Of a DNA stretch of 64,000 nt, positions 8,801 through 16,046 are shown one piece after another; the stretch's first letter is position 1; each line of letters begins with the position of its first letter. The stretch spans positions 7,073,001 through 7,137,000 of the forward strand of contig NZ_CP094997.1 in assembly GCF_022869785.1 (NCBI RefSeq), read 5' to 3'. Made by a program: the position numbers and the translations under genes. The DNA comes from Dyadobacter chenwenxiniae. Lineage in GTDB: Bacteria > Bacteroidota > Bacteroidia > Cytophagales > Spirosomataceae. The notes under the pieces are model-generated. The model was given only the letters and a program-made list of their open reading frames with translations, was not told where the DNA came from and ran no database searches.

Positions 8801-10573
8801 TTGAAAAACATAGCTTATGCCGGGTCTTTTGAAAGGCTTTGGCTGTCAGAAGCGGAGGCGGAGAATAAATTATACAATAAACTCTTCTGTATCACTTTCC
8901 TGCTCTGTAATCCTGCGGCCTCCATCGGTTTTTACCTGGCCGGTGACCCTCTTTTCTTAACGATTATTTACACGCATTGCATTTCGGGCAGTCTGATCGC
9001 AGTGCTTTTGCTTTTGCATTATAAAAAAGTGATAACTGGGCAGCAAATGAGCTTTTTGGCACAGCTCATGATGATAGGCTTCTATGCTTACCTTCTCGCA
9101 CAGCCGCACAGGTCATATGCGCAGTCGTGCCTTAATCTTACACTAGGCGTTATTTTTACAGGGTTGATTTTGCGTTGGCCAGTCCGGTATGCGCTTGTTT
9201 CTTCGCTGCTGAGCATGATCCTTTATCCTTCGGCTATTTATTTTTTCGGCGAGCCGTCTGCATTTAAAATGTTTTTTACAGAAGGCGGCGTTTTCCTGTT
9301 ACTCGCGCAATTTTTGTTTCCGTTTGTTATGAAGGTTAGTGTAGGAAAAGACAAGCGCGAATTTTATTACCGGTACAACCTGCAAGAGCAGAATATTGAA
9401 CTCGAAAAACAAAAGACAATCGCGGAAAATGCGACAAAAGCCAAGTCTGATTTTCTCTCCATGATGAGCCATGAAATACGCACGCCGCTGAACGGGATTG
9501 TGGGCATTGTGCACATTATGATGGATGAGGATCAAAATCAAAAAAACAGGAATGAGCTTTTGACCACATTGAAATTCTCTTCGGACCATTTGATGGCCGT
9601 TGTAAACGATGTGCTGGATTTCAGCAAAATTAATTCGGATCACATCCAGCTCGACGAATTTGCTTTTGACCCCGGCCTCCTTTTTGAAAACCTGCGAAAG
9701 ACATTCGTTCCGCGGGCTGGCGAGAAAAAGCTCGACCTTATTTTCGATATCGATGAACGGCTGCCATCGCACATTATTTCTGACAGCGTCCGGCTCAATC
9801 AGATCATTACAAACCTGATTCACAATGCTGTAAAGTTTACTGAAACAGGATATGTGATGTTTACTGTGCGAGAAGTGGCCCGGGACGAAAAAACTGTCCG
9901 TTTACACTTTACTGTGAAGGACTCCGGTATAGGCATTCCGGCCGAGGAGCAGCCGACTATTTTTGAAAGTTTTACACAGGTCAGGCCGCAAGAGGAGCAG
10001 GAAAATAAGGGGACAGGCTTGGGTTTAGCTATATCCAAGGAACTGCTGCGGCTTTTCAAGAGTGACATCCATCTTGAAAGTGAACCTGAAAAAGGGTCCG
10101 TTTTTTCGTTTGAAATACAATTTCCTTATCTGGAAGAAAAAGTAGCCGCAAAGCCCGCTGTCCGCGAAAAAATCGTGACTGCAATAGCTTATCCGCAAGC
10201 GAAAGTGCTCATTGCAGACGATAACAAAATTAATGTGACCCTGGCAACCATGTTGCTGAAACGCAAGAACATTCTCTTCGAGGTTGCTCAGAACGGCAAA
10301 GAAGCCTACGAACTTTTTCTGCAAGGTGGCTTTAACCTGATCCTGATGGATTTGAGGATGCCGGTCATGGATGGTTTCGAAAGCACCGCCTTGATCAGGA
10401 AGATTGATCAGCGCATCCCTATTATTGCACTGACGGCTTCCGCACTTGAAAGTGAAAAAGACCGCGTCCATGCCAGCGGCTTCACAGGTTACCTCGCGAA
10501 ACCATTTATCCCAGAGGATTTTTACGCTTATATCTTCCCTTTTCTAGGCGTTCAGACGGCCAAAGTCTCCTAG
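8801..10573 (+). CDS. Membrane hybrid histidine kinase (HisKA-HATPase-REC)
   Basis: A 590-residue protein starting at a TTG codon 11 bases after the receiver gene; no ATG lies close enough to give the complete membrane region. Residues about 25-185 contain roughly six hydrophobic segments, an integral-membrane sensor without a recognisable ligand domain. A short coiled linker (about 190-215) leads to HisKA with the phosphoacceptor His in MMSHEIRTPLNGIVGI (about residue 223). An HATPase follows, with NLIHNAVKFT (N box), DSGIGIP (G1) and GTGLGLAIS (G2). A C-terminal receiver (about 466-586) has LIADDNKINV, the Asp in ILMDLRMPVMDGFES and Lys in LAKPF. It has no DNA-binding output, so it probably acts through another receiver, perhaps the one just upstream. 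Confidence 0.92.
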   Translation: MKNIAYAGSFERLWLSEAEAENKLYNKLFCITFLLCNPAASIGFYLAGDPLFLTIIYTHCISGSLIAVLLLLHYKKVITGQQMSFLAQLMMIGFYAYLLAQPHRSYAQSCLNLTLGVIFTGLILRWPVRYALVSSLLSMILYPSAIYFFGEPSAFKMFFTEGGVFLLLAQFLFPFVMKVSVGKDKREFYYRYNLQEQNIELEKQKTIAENATKAKSDFLSMMSHEIRTPLNGIVGIVHIMMDEDQNQKNRNELLTTLKFSSDHLMAVVNDVLDFSKINSDHIQLDEFAFDPGLLFENLRKTFVPRAGEKKLDLIFDIDERLPSHIISDSVRLNQIITNLIHNAVKFTETGYVMFTVREVARDEKTVRLHFTVKDSGIGIPAEEQPTIFESFTQVRPQEEQENKGTGLGLAISKELLRLFKSDIHLESEPEKGSVFSFEIQFPYLEEKVAAKPAVREKIVTAIAYPQAKVLIADDNKINVTLATMLLKRKNILFEVAQNGKEAYELFLQGGFNLILMDLRMPVMDGFESTALIRKIDQRIPIIALTASALESEKDRVHASGFTGYLAKPFIPEDFYAYIFPFLGVQTAKVS

Positions 10574-10634
10574 AAAGGCGTTCCCGACAAATGCGATGTC
10601 CGGAAACGTCGGTTCAAATGATGCAGTCGTTTTG

Positions 10635-10642
10635 TATGTTTG
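10635..10642 (+). promoter_or_regulatory. Candidate -7 element TATGTTTG for the GT39 gene
   Basis: TATGTTTG fits the Bacteroidota -7 consensus TAnnTTTG. It lies about 50 bases upstream of the chosen ATG at 10692, which would give a leader of about 43 bases. No convincing -33 TTTG is seen 19-21 bases upstream. The position favours ATG 10692 over an in-frame ATG at 10596. Confidence 0.4.
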
Positions 10643-10691
10643 CAACTTTCACCCGAAAGCGCCGGAAATTCCTGGTCAAAAATTTACAATT

Positions 10692-12341
10692 ATGCGTGAT
10701 GTTGAGCCTGTACTGCAACGTTATTTTCCCTGGTTACTGATCATTGGCATTGCACTGAATGTTCCCGGTTTATGGCTTGAAATTATCGAACCCGACGGCG
10801 CACTTTACGCCACCATTGCCAAGCGCATGGTACTGCACCGCGACTGGATCAACTTATGGGGTCACGGCCAGGATTGGCTCGATAAGCCCCATTTCCCATT
10901 CTGGATGGCAGCGATCAGTTATAGTTTTTTTGGAATAACCAGCTTTGCTTACAAGTTTCCCGCATTTCTTTTCTGGCTCCTGGGGCTGTATTACACTTTT
11001 CTGACGGCCAGGGATCTGTTTAATGTTAGCGTTGCCAGGATTTCGGTGTTGATCTCAGCAGTTGCTTTGCATAGTACATTAGCGAATTTCGACGTTCGTG
11101 CGGAGCCTTATCTTACCACTTGCATCATTGCGGCTGTATGGCATATGTTGGGTGTTTACCAAAAAAAGAGCGGGCTTCACATTGTTGCCGCTGCGCTGTT
11201 TTCGGCTTGTGCGATCATGACAAAGGGAATTTTCGTGTTGCTTACTATTGGTGGCGGCTGGGTGCTTTTTTGGATCTTTACTTCCCAATGGCAGCAGTTT
11301 ATCAATTACCGCTGGTGGGTAATGCTCTTCCTTTGCCTCCTGTTTATCACCCCGGAATTATATAGCCTCTATGCGCAGTTTGACCTCCATCCTGAAAAAG
11401 TCGTCTTTGGCAAAACCGGCGTTTCCGGTTTGAAATTTTTTTTCTGGGACAGTCAGTTCGGGCGCTTCTTCAATACAGGACCCATTAAGGGGAGCGGAAA
11501 TGTTACGTTCTTTATGCACACTACATTATGGGCCTTTCTTCCGTGGTCAGTCGGTTTGGTGGGCGGCATCGTTTATCTGATTCGTTTTGATACAAACCGG
11601 GCGGCCGTGCGATGGACGATTTACGGCAGCACATTGCTGACATTCATCTTGTTCTCACTGTCGCGCTTTCAGCTCCCGCATTACATTTTGATCCTGTTTC
11701 CCTATTTTTCGATCATTACCGGATATTTTTTATATCAAAAATCGAAGCATGTTCAATTGCATATTTTGGCCAAATTCCAGCAGGCTTTGGTTTTTATCGC
11801 CGCTATTGCAGTAATCGCTTTGCTGTATTTTACCGGGCTGAAAAACGAATGGCTGGCAACCGGAGTAACCTGTCTGATCGTGGCGATCGTGAACATTATT
11901 CCCTTTCAGAATTCGTTACAGCGAATTTTATACAACGGTTATGCTATGGCAGCGATCATTTACATTTTCCTGTTTCTGTTTTTTTACCCGTTCCTGCTGC
12001 AATTTCAATCCGGCAGAAGTGCAGCCAGAACAATTTGGGAAAATGAGCCCACGCCTCCTGTTGCCATTTACAAATCACTATCCCATTCCCTCGAATTTTA
12101 CGCGCCAGGTGAAGTAATGATCTTACCTTCCAGCGAAAAGCTGAGCGCATTTTTAACACGAACCCCTTGCTACATCTACACCTCCCCGGAACTTGCCGAC
12201 AGCCTTCTCAAATCTGGCCTGAAAGCAGATGTGCTCGCCACGCCAGCCTATTTTCGGATCACAAAATTGAAATCTGGATTTTTAAATAAGGACACCAGAA
12301 ATAGAATGCTGGAAAAGATGAGCTTGCTATACGTCAGGTGA
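10692..12341 (+). CDS. Family-39-type (ArnT/PMT-like) membrane glycosyltransferase
   Basis: An integral membrane protein of 549 residues from ATG 10692; an in-frame ATG at 10596 would add 32 residues with no membrane or family features. About ten to twelve hydrophobic segments are spread along the chain. The first extracytoplasmic loop carries IIEPDGALYATIAKRMV (acidic pair near residue 32) and LDKPHFPFWMAA. These D/E and KPP-like motifs are typical of lipid-phosphate-sugar-dependent glycosyltransferases such as ArnT and PMT_2 proteins. Such enzymes transfer a sugar from a polyprenyl-phosphate donor to lipid A, protein or another envelope acceptor on the outer face of the inner membrane. Donor and acceptor cannot be read from this sequence. 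It stands alone, 118 bases after the hybrid kinase. Confidence 0.88.
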   Translation: MRDVEPVLQRYFPWLLIIGIALNVPGLWLEIIEPDGALYATIAKRMVLHRDWINLWGHGQDWLDKPHFPFWMAAISYSFFGITSFAYKFPAFLFWLLGLYYTFLTARDLFNVSVARISVLISAVALHSTLANFDVRAEPYLTTCIIAAVWHMLGVYQKKSGLHIVAAALFSACAIMTKGIFVLLTIGGGWVLFWIFTSQWQQFINYRWWVMLFLCLLFITPELYSLYAQFDLHPEKVVFGKTGVSGLKFFFWDSQFGRFFNTGPIKGSGNVTFFMHTTLWAFLPWSVGLVGGIVYLIRFDTNRAAVRWTIYGSTLLTFILFSLSRFQLPHYILILFPYFSIITGYFLYQKSKHVQLHILAKFQQALVFIAAIAVIALLYFTGLKNEWLATGVTCLIVAIVNIIPFQNSLQRILYNGYAMAAIIYIFLFLFFYPFLLQFQSGRSAARTIWENEPTPPVAIYKSLSHSLEFYAPGEVMILPSSEKLSAFLTRTPCYIYTSPELADSLLKSGLKADVLATPAYFRITKLKSGFLNKDTRNRMLEKMSLLYVR

Positions 12342-12428
12342 GCAGGCTGCTATTTCCGTTATGGCAATCTTGCTGGAACAGTTATTGATGGTTAGGGTGA
12401 AAATCAGAATTCATCAACAATCAATAGT

Positions 12429-12956
12429 ATGAAAACGATAAAAATAAGTATAGGCTTGCTGATGCTGACATTGTGCAGCACGGTGTACGCACAAACGACC
12501 AGTCCAAGTTCGCAGCCGTCCACAACGACCAAAGATTCAACCCAGACGCAGGGAAGCAGCGCAGGTGGAACATCGGCGTGGCCACAAAGTACCGGAACGG
12601 CAGGAGCAAGCCGGCAGTCACCAGCAACGGATACGACCGGACAAACCACCAAATCGCAGGGAACTGGAACCAGTGAAAATACGGGTCAGCAACAAAGTAC
12701 GAATCAGACACAAAACGGCACACAGCCACAAGGCAATAGCGCGGGAGGAACGTCCGCGTGGCCGCAGGCAACAGGAACCGCTGCCGCGACAACGCCGGAT
12801 TCTACAAATCAATCAACATCTCAAACTGCGACGCAATCAGCAACAACACAGCCTTCGGAAACCGGGCAAAGTTCCGGGAATGATAAGGCAAGCAAAAAAG
12901 ACAAAAAACGAAAAAACCGGGATCGCGACGACAAAGGGACAAACGTTCCCCAATAA
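12429..12956 (+). CDS. Secreted low-complexity Thr/Ser/Gln/Gly protein with internal duplication
   Basis: A 175-residue protein with a clear signal peptide (MKTIKISIGLLMLTLCSTVY, cleavage near AQA/TTS at about residue 22). The mature chain is nearly all Thr, Ser, Gln, Gly, Ala and Pro, predicted disordered. Two copies of one block are visible: QGSSAGGTSAWPQSTGTAGA at about residues 39-58 and QGNSAGGTSAWPQATGTAAA at about 99-118, so the protein arose by internal duplication. The last 25 residues turn strongly basic (DKASKKDKKRKNRDRDDKG). DST and DTT tripeptides fit the D-S/T-x O-glycosylation signal known in Bacteroidota, which is only suggestive. Function unknown; a cell-surface or matrix linker is possible. 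A terminator follows at 13008-13046. Confidence 0.75.
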   Translation: MKTIKISIGLLMLTLCSTVYAQTTSPSSQPSTTTKDSTQTQGSSAGGTSAWPQSTGTAGASRQSPATDTTGQTTKSQGTGTSENTGQQQSTNQTQNGTQPQGNSAGGTSAWPQATGTAAATTPDSTNQSTSQTATQSATTQPSETGQSSGNDKASKKDKKRKNRDRDDKGTNVPQ

Positions 12957-13007
12957 GCGTCGCAATGGATCTGATTCCGTAAAGCTGATGTAGGGCTTAA
13001 TAAAGCG

Positions 13008-13046
13008 AAAAATATGGCGTTCAAAACTGGACGCCATATTTTTTAT
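13008..13046 (+). terminator. Rho-independent terminator after the low-complexity secreted gene
   Basis: The arms AAAAATATGGCGT (13008-13020) and ACGCCATATTTTT (13031-13043) are perfect complements around a 10-base loop, and the right arm runs into a T-rich tract. It lies 52 bases after the stop at 12956. Confidence 0.8.
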
Positions 13047-13184
13047 TTAAGCGATTTGAATCGGGCTTATTGATTGATAGTTGATAAATGTCTGTATGGA
13101 TTCATTATTAAGTATTTTAGGTCTCCATTTACTTACAAAATGATTCGAAATAAGATATTACGGGCATCATAAATAACTTGCACC
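13047..13184. other. AT-rich intergenic DNA before the GNAT gene
   Basis: About 140 AT-rich bases with no gene, strong hairpin or repeat. It is clearly richer in A+T than the genes to the left, and the composition continues into the GNAT gene. No TAnnTTTG promoter was found. Confidence 0.5.
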
Positions 13185-13685
13185 TTGAATTTGGAAAATA
13201 TTTCATTTAGGCCAATGACCTTAGCCGATGCAGATGATATTTTAGATATCATTAACTATTATGTTACTAATTCAACGTCCTATTTTTCTGAGACGCCTAT
13301 AAAGAAAACCAGTATCTCGGATATGTTAAATGAGAAGAGCATGCTTCCCAGGTATGTAGTCCTGAGTGGCAAGGAACTAATCGGATTTGGGTATGCCTAT
13401 AATTTCAGGTCTGAAAGCACCTTTTCGCAAACAGTGAAATTAACATATTGGTTAAAAGATGGTTTTACTAAGAAAGGGATAGGAAGCCGACTTTACAATA
13501 TTCTGGAGAGTGAGCTTAGGGGTTTAAGAATATCCAGTATTTTGGTTAATATTTCATCTGAAAACATAGCCAGCTTAAACTTCCATAGGGCGTTGGGATA
13601 TAAAGAATGTGGAAATTTTGAGAGGATTGGTTACAAAAACGGCAGGTATTTTGATCTGATTTGGCTGCAAAAATTTTTGAAATAA
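13185..13685 (+). CDS. GNAT-family N-acetyltransferase
   Basis: A 166-residue protein resembling the phosphinothricin/methionine-sulfoximine acetyltransferase branch of the GNAT fold: an N-terminal ISFRPMTLADADDILDIINY, a central YVVLSGKELIGFGYAYNFR strand pair, an acetyl-CoA loop KKGIGSRLYNILESEL (K-K-G-I-G-S), and ENIASLNFHRALGYKECGNF near the end. It would transfer acetyl from acetyl-CoA to a small amine; the substrate is not readable. The start is uncertain: TTG 13185 gives the complete first strand, while the first ATG (13215) would remove it. Codon use is AT-rich compared with neighbours, suggesting recent acquisition. The following aldo/keto reductase starts 17 bases after this stop. 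Confidence 0.85.
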   Translation: MNLENISFRPMTLADADDILDIINYYVTNSTSYFSETPIKKTSISDMLNEKSMLPRYVVLSGKELIGFGYAYNFRSESTFSQTVKLTYWLKDGFTKKGIGSRLYNILESELRGLRISSILVNISSENIASLNFHRALGYKECGNFERIGYKNGRYFDLIWLQKFLK

Positions 13686-13702
13686 AAATACATCTTTCAC
13701 AT

Positions 13703-14749
13703 ATGGAATACAGACAATTAGGCGCATCCGGGTTGAATGTCCCCGTGCTGAGCTTCGGGACCGGAACATTCGGTGGCGGCGGCGATTTTTTCAAAGCCTG
13801 GGGAAATACGCAGACCGACGAGGCAGCCCGGCTCGTGAACCTGTGCTTGGATGCAGGAATCACGCTTTTTGATACAGCCAATGTTTATTCTCAGGGTTTG
13901 TCGGAAGAGATCCTGGGTAAGGCGATCATTGGTTTGCGGGATAAGATCATTCTTTCAACCAAAGCCACATTTAAAATGGGATCCGGGCCTAACGATTTTG
14001 GCTCTTCCCGGTTTCATTTAATAAAATCCTGCGAAGACAGCCTTCGCCGCCTCAAAACAGACTATATCGACATCTACCATATGCACGGCTTTGACGGTAA
14101 CACGCCGGTCGAGGAAACGCTTAGCGCATTGAATGACCTGATTACAGCAGGTAAAGTCCGTTACATTGCCTGCTCTAATTTTTCGGGCTGGCATCTCATG
14201 AAATCGCTCTCCGTTTCTGAAAAATATGGTTGGTCCAGATACATTGCACATCAGGCACATTATTCCCTGATCAGTCGTGAATTTGAATGGGAATTAATGC
14301 CGCTTGGGGTTGATCAGAACATTGGGACAATCGTATGGAGCCCGTTATCGGCTGGAAGGCTTGGAGGAAAATATAGAAGAGGCCAACCAATTCCTCCGGA
14401 AGGTCGTATTGCGCAAGGTGGGGGAGAAGGGCCGGAGGTTTCGGAAGAGTTTTTCTTTCATCTTATCGATGTGCTCGACGAAGTGGCTGCCGAAACTGAA
14501 AAAACAGTTGCGCAAGTTGCGCTTAACTGGCTGTTGCAAAGGCCAACCGTAAGCAATGTAGTGATCGGAGCCCGAAATGAGGAACAACTCAGGCAAAATC
14601 TTGGGGCAGTGGGTTGGAACCTGAATCTTGAACAGGTAAAGAAGCTGGATGCGGCAAGTGATAAGTCGCCCGTATATCCTTATTGGCACCAGCGCAAAAA
14701 TACAGCGCTCAATCCACTGCCTGATTTTTACGGGAAAGTCAGCCGATAA
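13703..14749 (+). CDS. Aldo/keto reductase
   Basis: A 348-residue NADPH-dependent oxidoreductase of the AKR superfamily (potassium-channel beta-subunit/YajO-like group). Seen are MEYRQLGASGLNVPVLSFGT at the N-terminus, the catalytic Asp-Tyr region LFDTANVYSQGLSEEILGKA, the Lys in IILSTKATF, the His in DIYHMHGFDG, and the cofactor-phosphate loop NVVIGARNEEQLRQNL near the C-terminus. ATG 13703 is chosen because upstream in-frame codons lie within the end of the GNAT gene. The physiological aldehyde or ketone substrate is unknown. It is distant from the sugar-catabolism cluster at 25-34 kb, and nothing ties it to that pathway. It converges on the LuxR regulator with an 11-base gap. Confidence 0.93.
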   Translation: MEYRQLGASGLNVPVLSFGTGTFGGGGDFFKAWGNTQTDEAARLVNLCLDAGITLFDTANVYSQGLSEEILGKAIIGLRDKIILSTKATFKMGSGPNDFGSSRFHLIKSCEDSLRRLKTDYIDIYHMHGFDGNTPVEETLSALNDLITAGKVRYIACSNFSGWHLMKSLSVSEKYGWSRYIAHQAHYSLISREFEWELMPLGVDQNIGTIVWSPLSAGRLGGKYRRGQPIPPEGRIAQGGGEGPEVSEEFFFHLIDVLDEVAAETEKTVAQVALNWLLQRPTVSNVVIGARNEEQLRQNLGAVGWNLNLEQVKKLDAASDKSPVYPYWHQRKNTALNPLPDFYGKVSR

Positions 14750-14760
14750 CAATTTAGTCG

Positions 14761-15594
14761 TTAGCCGGCACGCTGACTGCGTGTCGGCTCTTTCAATTCC
14801 GGAATATAAAGTCCGTGTTGCATGGCATATACAATGAGGTCTGTCGTTCGCTTCACTTTTAGCTTATCCATTACACTTCTGTGATAGTATTGCACCGTAT
14901 GTGCGCTCAGTTTCAGGTCGTAAGCGATTTCTTTAATGGTACGGCCGCTGCAAACTTTCTGTAAAACTTCCTTTTCTCTGGGCGAAAGGTGCAGGACTAC
15001 CTGCTCGTCTGTAAAAACACTGTTAATCAGGTTATCCCGGATTCCTTTCCCAATGTATTGTTTCCCTGCGATCACCTGGACAATGGCTTCTTTCAATTCG
15101 TCCAGCGAGGTCGTTTTCGGCAGGAAGCCATTCGCACCCCTTCTGATGGCGTGCTTGATCGTTTGCACGTCCGTCACGGTCGACAAAATAATGATCTTCA
15201 TTTCCTTAGGCATCGCATTTCGCGCGAAATCCAGCAGTTCCAGTCCGCTCATGCCATTGATAGCCCAATCCATTATCAGGATACCTGGCGGACAAGCGGA
15301 TTTATCGGCTAAAAAAACCTTTCCATCGGTATAAGAAGCCACGTTACCAATCTCCTGCATGCCTTGTAGAACGCACCGCAAAGCGTCGGTCAGAATTACA
15401 AGTTCATCCACCAGAACAACCTTGATAGAACTATTTTTGAGGCCACCTAGAACAAAATTCGAGCGCTCATCTGAATGCTTTAGCTTGATTTCCATAAGAT
15501 CAGAAGTAACAGCATGTCTATTTGTTTCAACACTAAGTAGAACGGTTCTTGCTAACGTAGTATTCATGACTGAAAATGTCCTCACAGAAGTCAA
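14761..15594 (-). CDS. NarL/LuxR-type response regulator
   Basis: A 277-residue protein. The receiver (about residues 55-180) begins IKVVLVDELVILTDAL and has the phosphoacceptor Asp in ILIMDWAINGMSGLELL, the switch Ser/Thr in IIILSTVTD and Lys in FLPKTTS. The C-terminal LuxR helix-turn-helix (about 200-265) reads LSPREKEVLQKVCSGRTIKE followed by IAYDLKLSAHTVQYYHRSVM. It is therefore a DNA-binding transcription factor controlled by an unknown kinase; none is adjacent. The start is uncertain: ATGs at 15594 and 15567 give a 40-50 residue N-terminal tail of no known type, and ATG 15495 would still leave the receiver complete. The stop lies inside a hairpin that may terminate the opposing aldo/keto reductase transcript. 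Confidence 0.9.
   Translation of the reverse strand: MTSVRTFSVMNTTLARTVLLSVETNRHAVTSDLMEIKLKHSDERSNFVLGGLKNSSIKVVLVDELVILTDALRCVLQGMQEIGNVASYTDGKVFLADKSACPPGILIMDWAINGMSGLELLDFARNAMPKEMKIIILSTVTDVQTIKHAIRRGANGFLPKTTSLDELKEAIVQVIAGKQYIGKGIRDNLINSVFTDEQVVLHLSPREKEVLQKVCSGRTIKEIAYDLKLSAHTVQYYHRSVMDKLKVKRTTDLIVYAMQHGLYIPELKEPTRSQRAG
14763..14793 (+). terminator. Hairpin overlapping the luxR-type 3' end
   Basis: AGCCGGCACGC (14763-14773) pairs with GCGTGTCGGCT (14779-14789) with one mismatch and a five-base loop, followed by CTTTC. It sits 14 bases after the aldo/keto reductase stop but within the last codons of the opposing regulator gene. The T tract is weak. Confidence 0.4.
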
Positions 15595-16046
15595 ACAGGC
15601 ACTTTATGAGTTGCTGTCCGGCAATTTACCAATAAAATATATAAAAATTCTGTGGATAAAATTAGTTCTATACCCCCAAGAATTTGCGGGTTATTTCATA
15701 GTAATATTATGTGGGGTTTTTTTGACCTATTTATAGATACATTTGCAAATAACTACTATTTGTGCTATGTAAATAGTGCTCAGATGTAACCAATAATTAC
15801 AATTTTCCAGGCTTTGCAGTAACTCAATCCATCAACTTAAAACTATTGAATGATTAAATTTTACGTCTTCGAATTCACGTTGCTTTAGGGCTGATACCCA
15901 CTTCCGGTGATGATCCGGAACGCTCCACATTAAGATAAATACAGTTAAGTATTTCGCGGCTGAAAATAGTCGCACGCTATTACTATGCCTACTAACGTCT
16001 TTTATTTCACATAACGGTTCACTATAACTATCTAAATTTAAATACT
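15595..16046. other. 452-base intergenic region, probable divergent control region
   Basis: This lies between the divergent LuxR-type regulator and the T9SS cargo gene. It contains a T-rich run (15716-15723) and a TAnnTTTG-like TACATTTG at 15738-15745. The nearest upstream TTTG is only 13 bases away, which is too short a spacing for a standard promoter. A 125-residue plus-strand frame ending at 15736 runs mostly antisense to the regulator and is not supported. No RNA gene was recognised. Confidence 0.4.

Noticed and set aside
12565..12993. 142-codon Arg-rich frame within the secreted low-complexity gene
   Set aside because: It is a shifted frame of the repetitive gene, which has a signal peptide and better codon logic.
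13703..14749. Aldo/keto reductase as the missing L-fucose dehydrogenase
   Set aside because: It is about 11 kb from the cluster, next to unrelated genes, and its motifs fit general AKR enzymes.
15359..15736. 125-codon plus-strand frame over the LuxR-type gene and its leader
   Set aside because: Most of it is antisense to a gene with strong family motifs, and its own protein has no domain.
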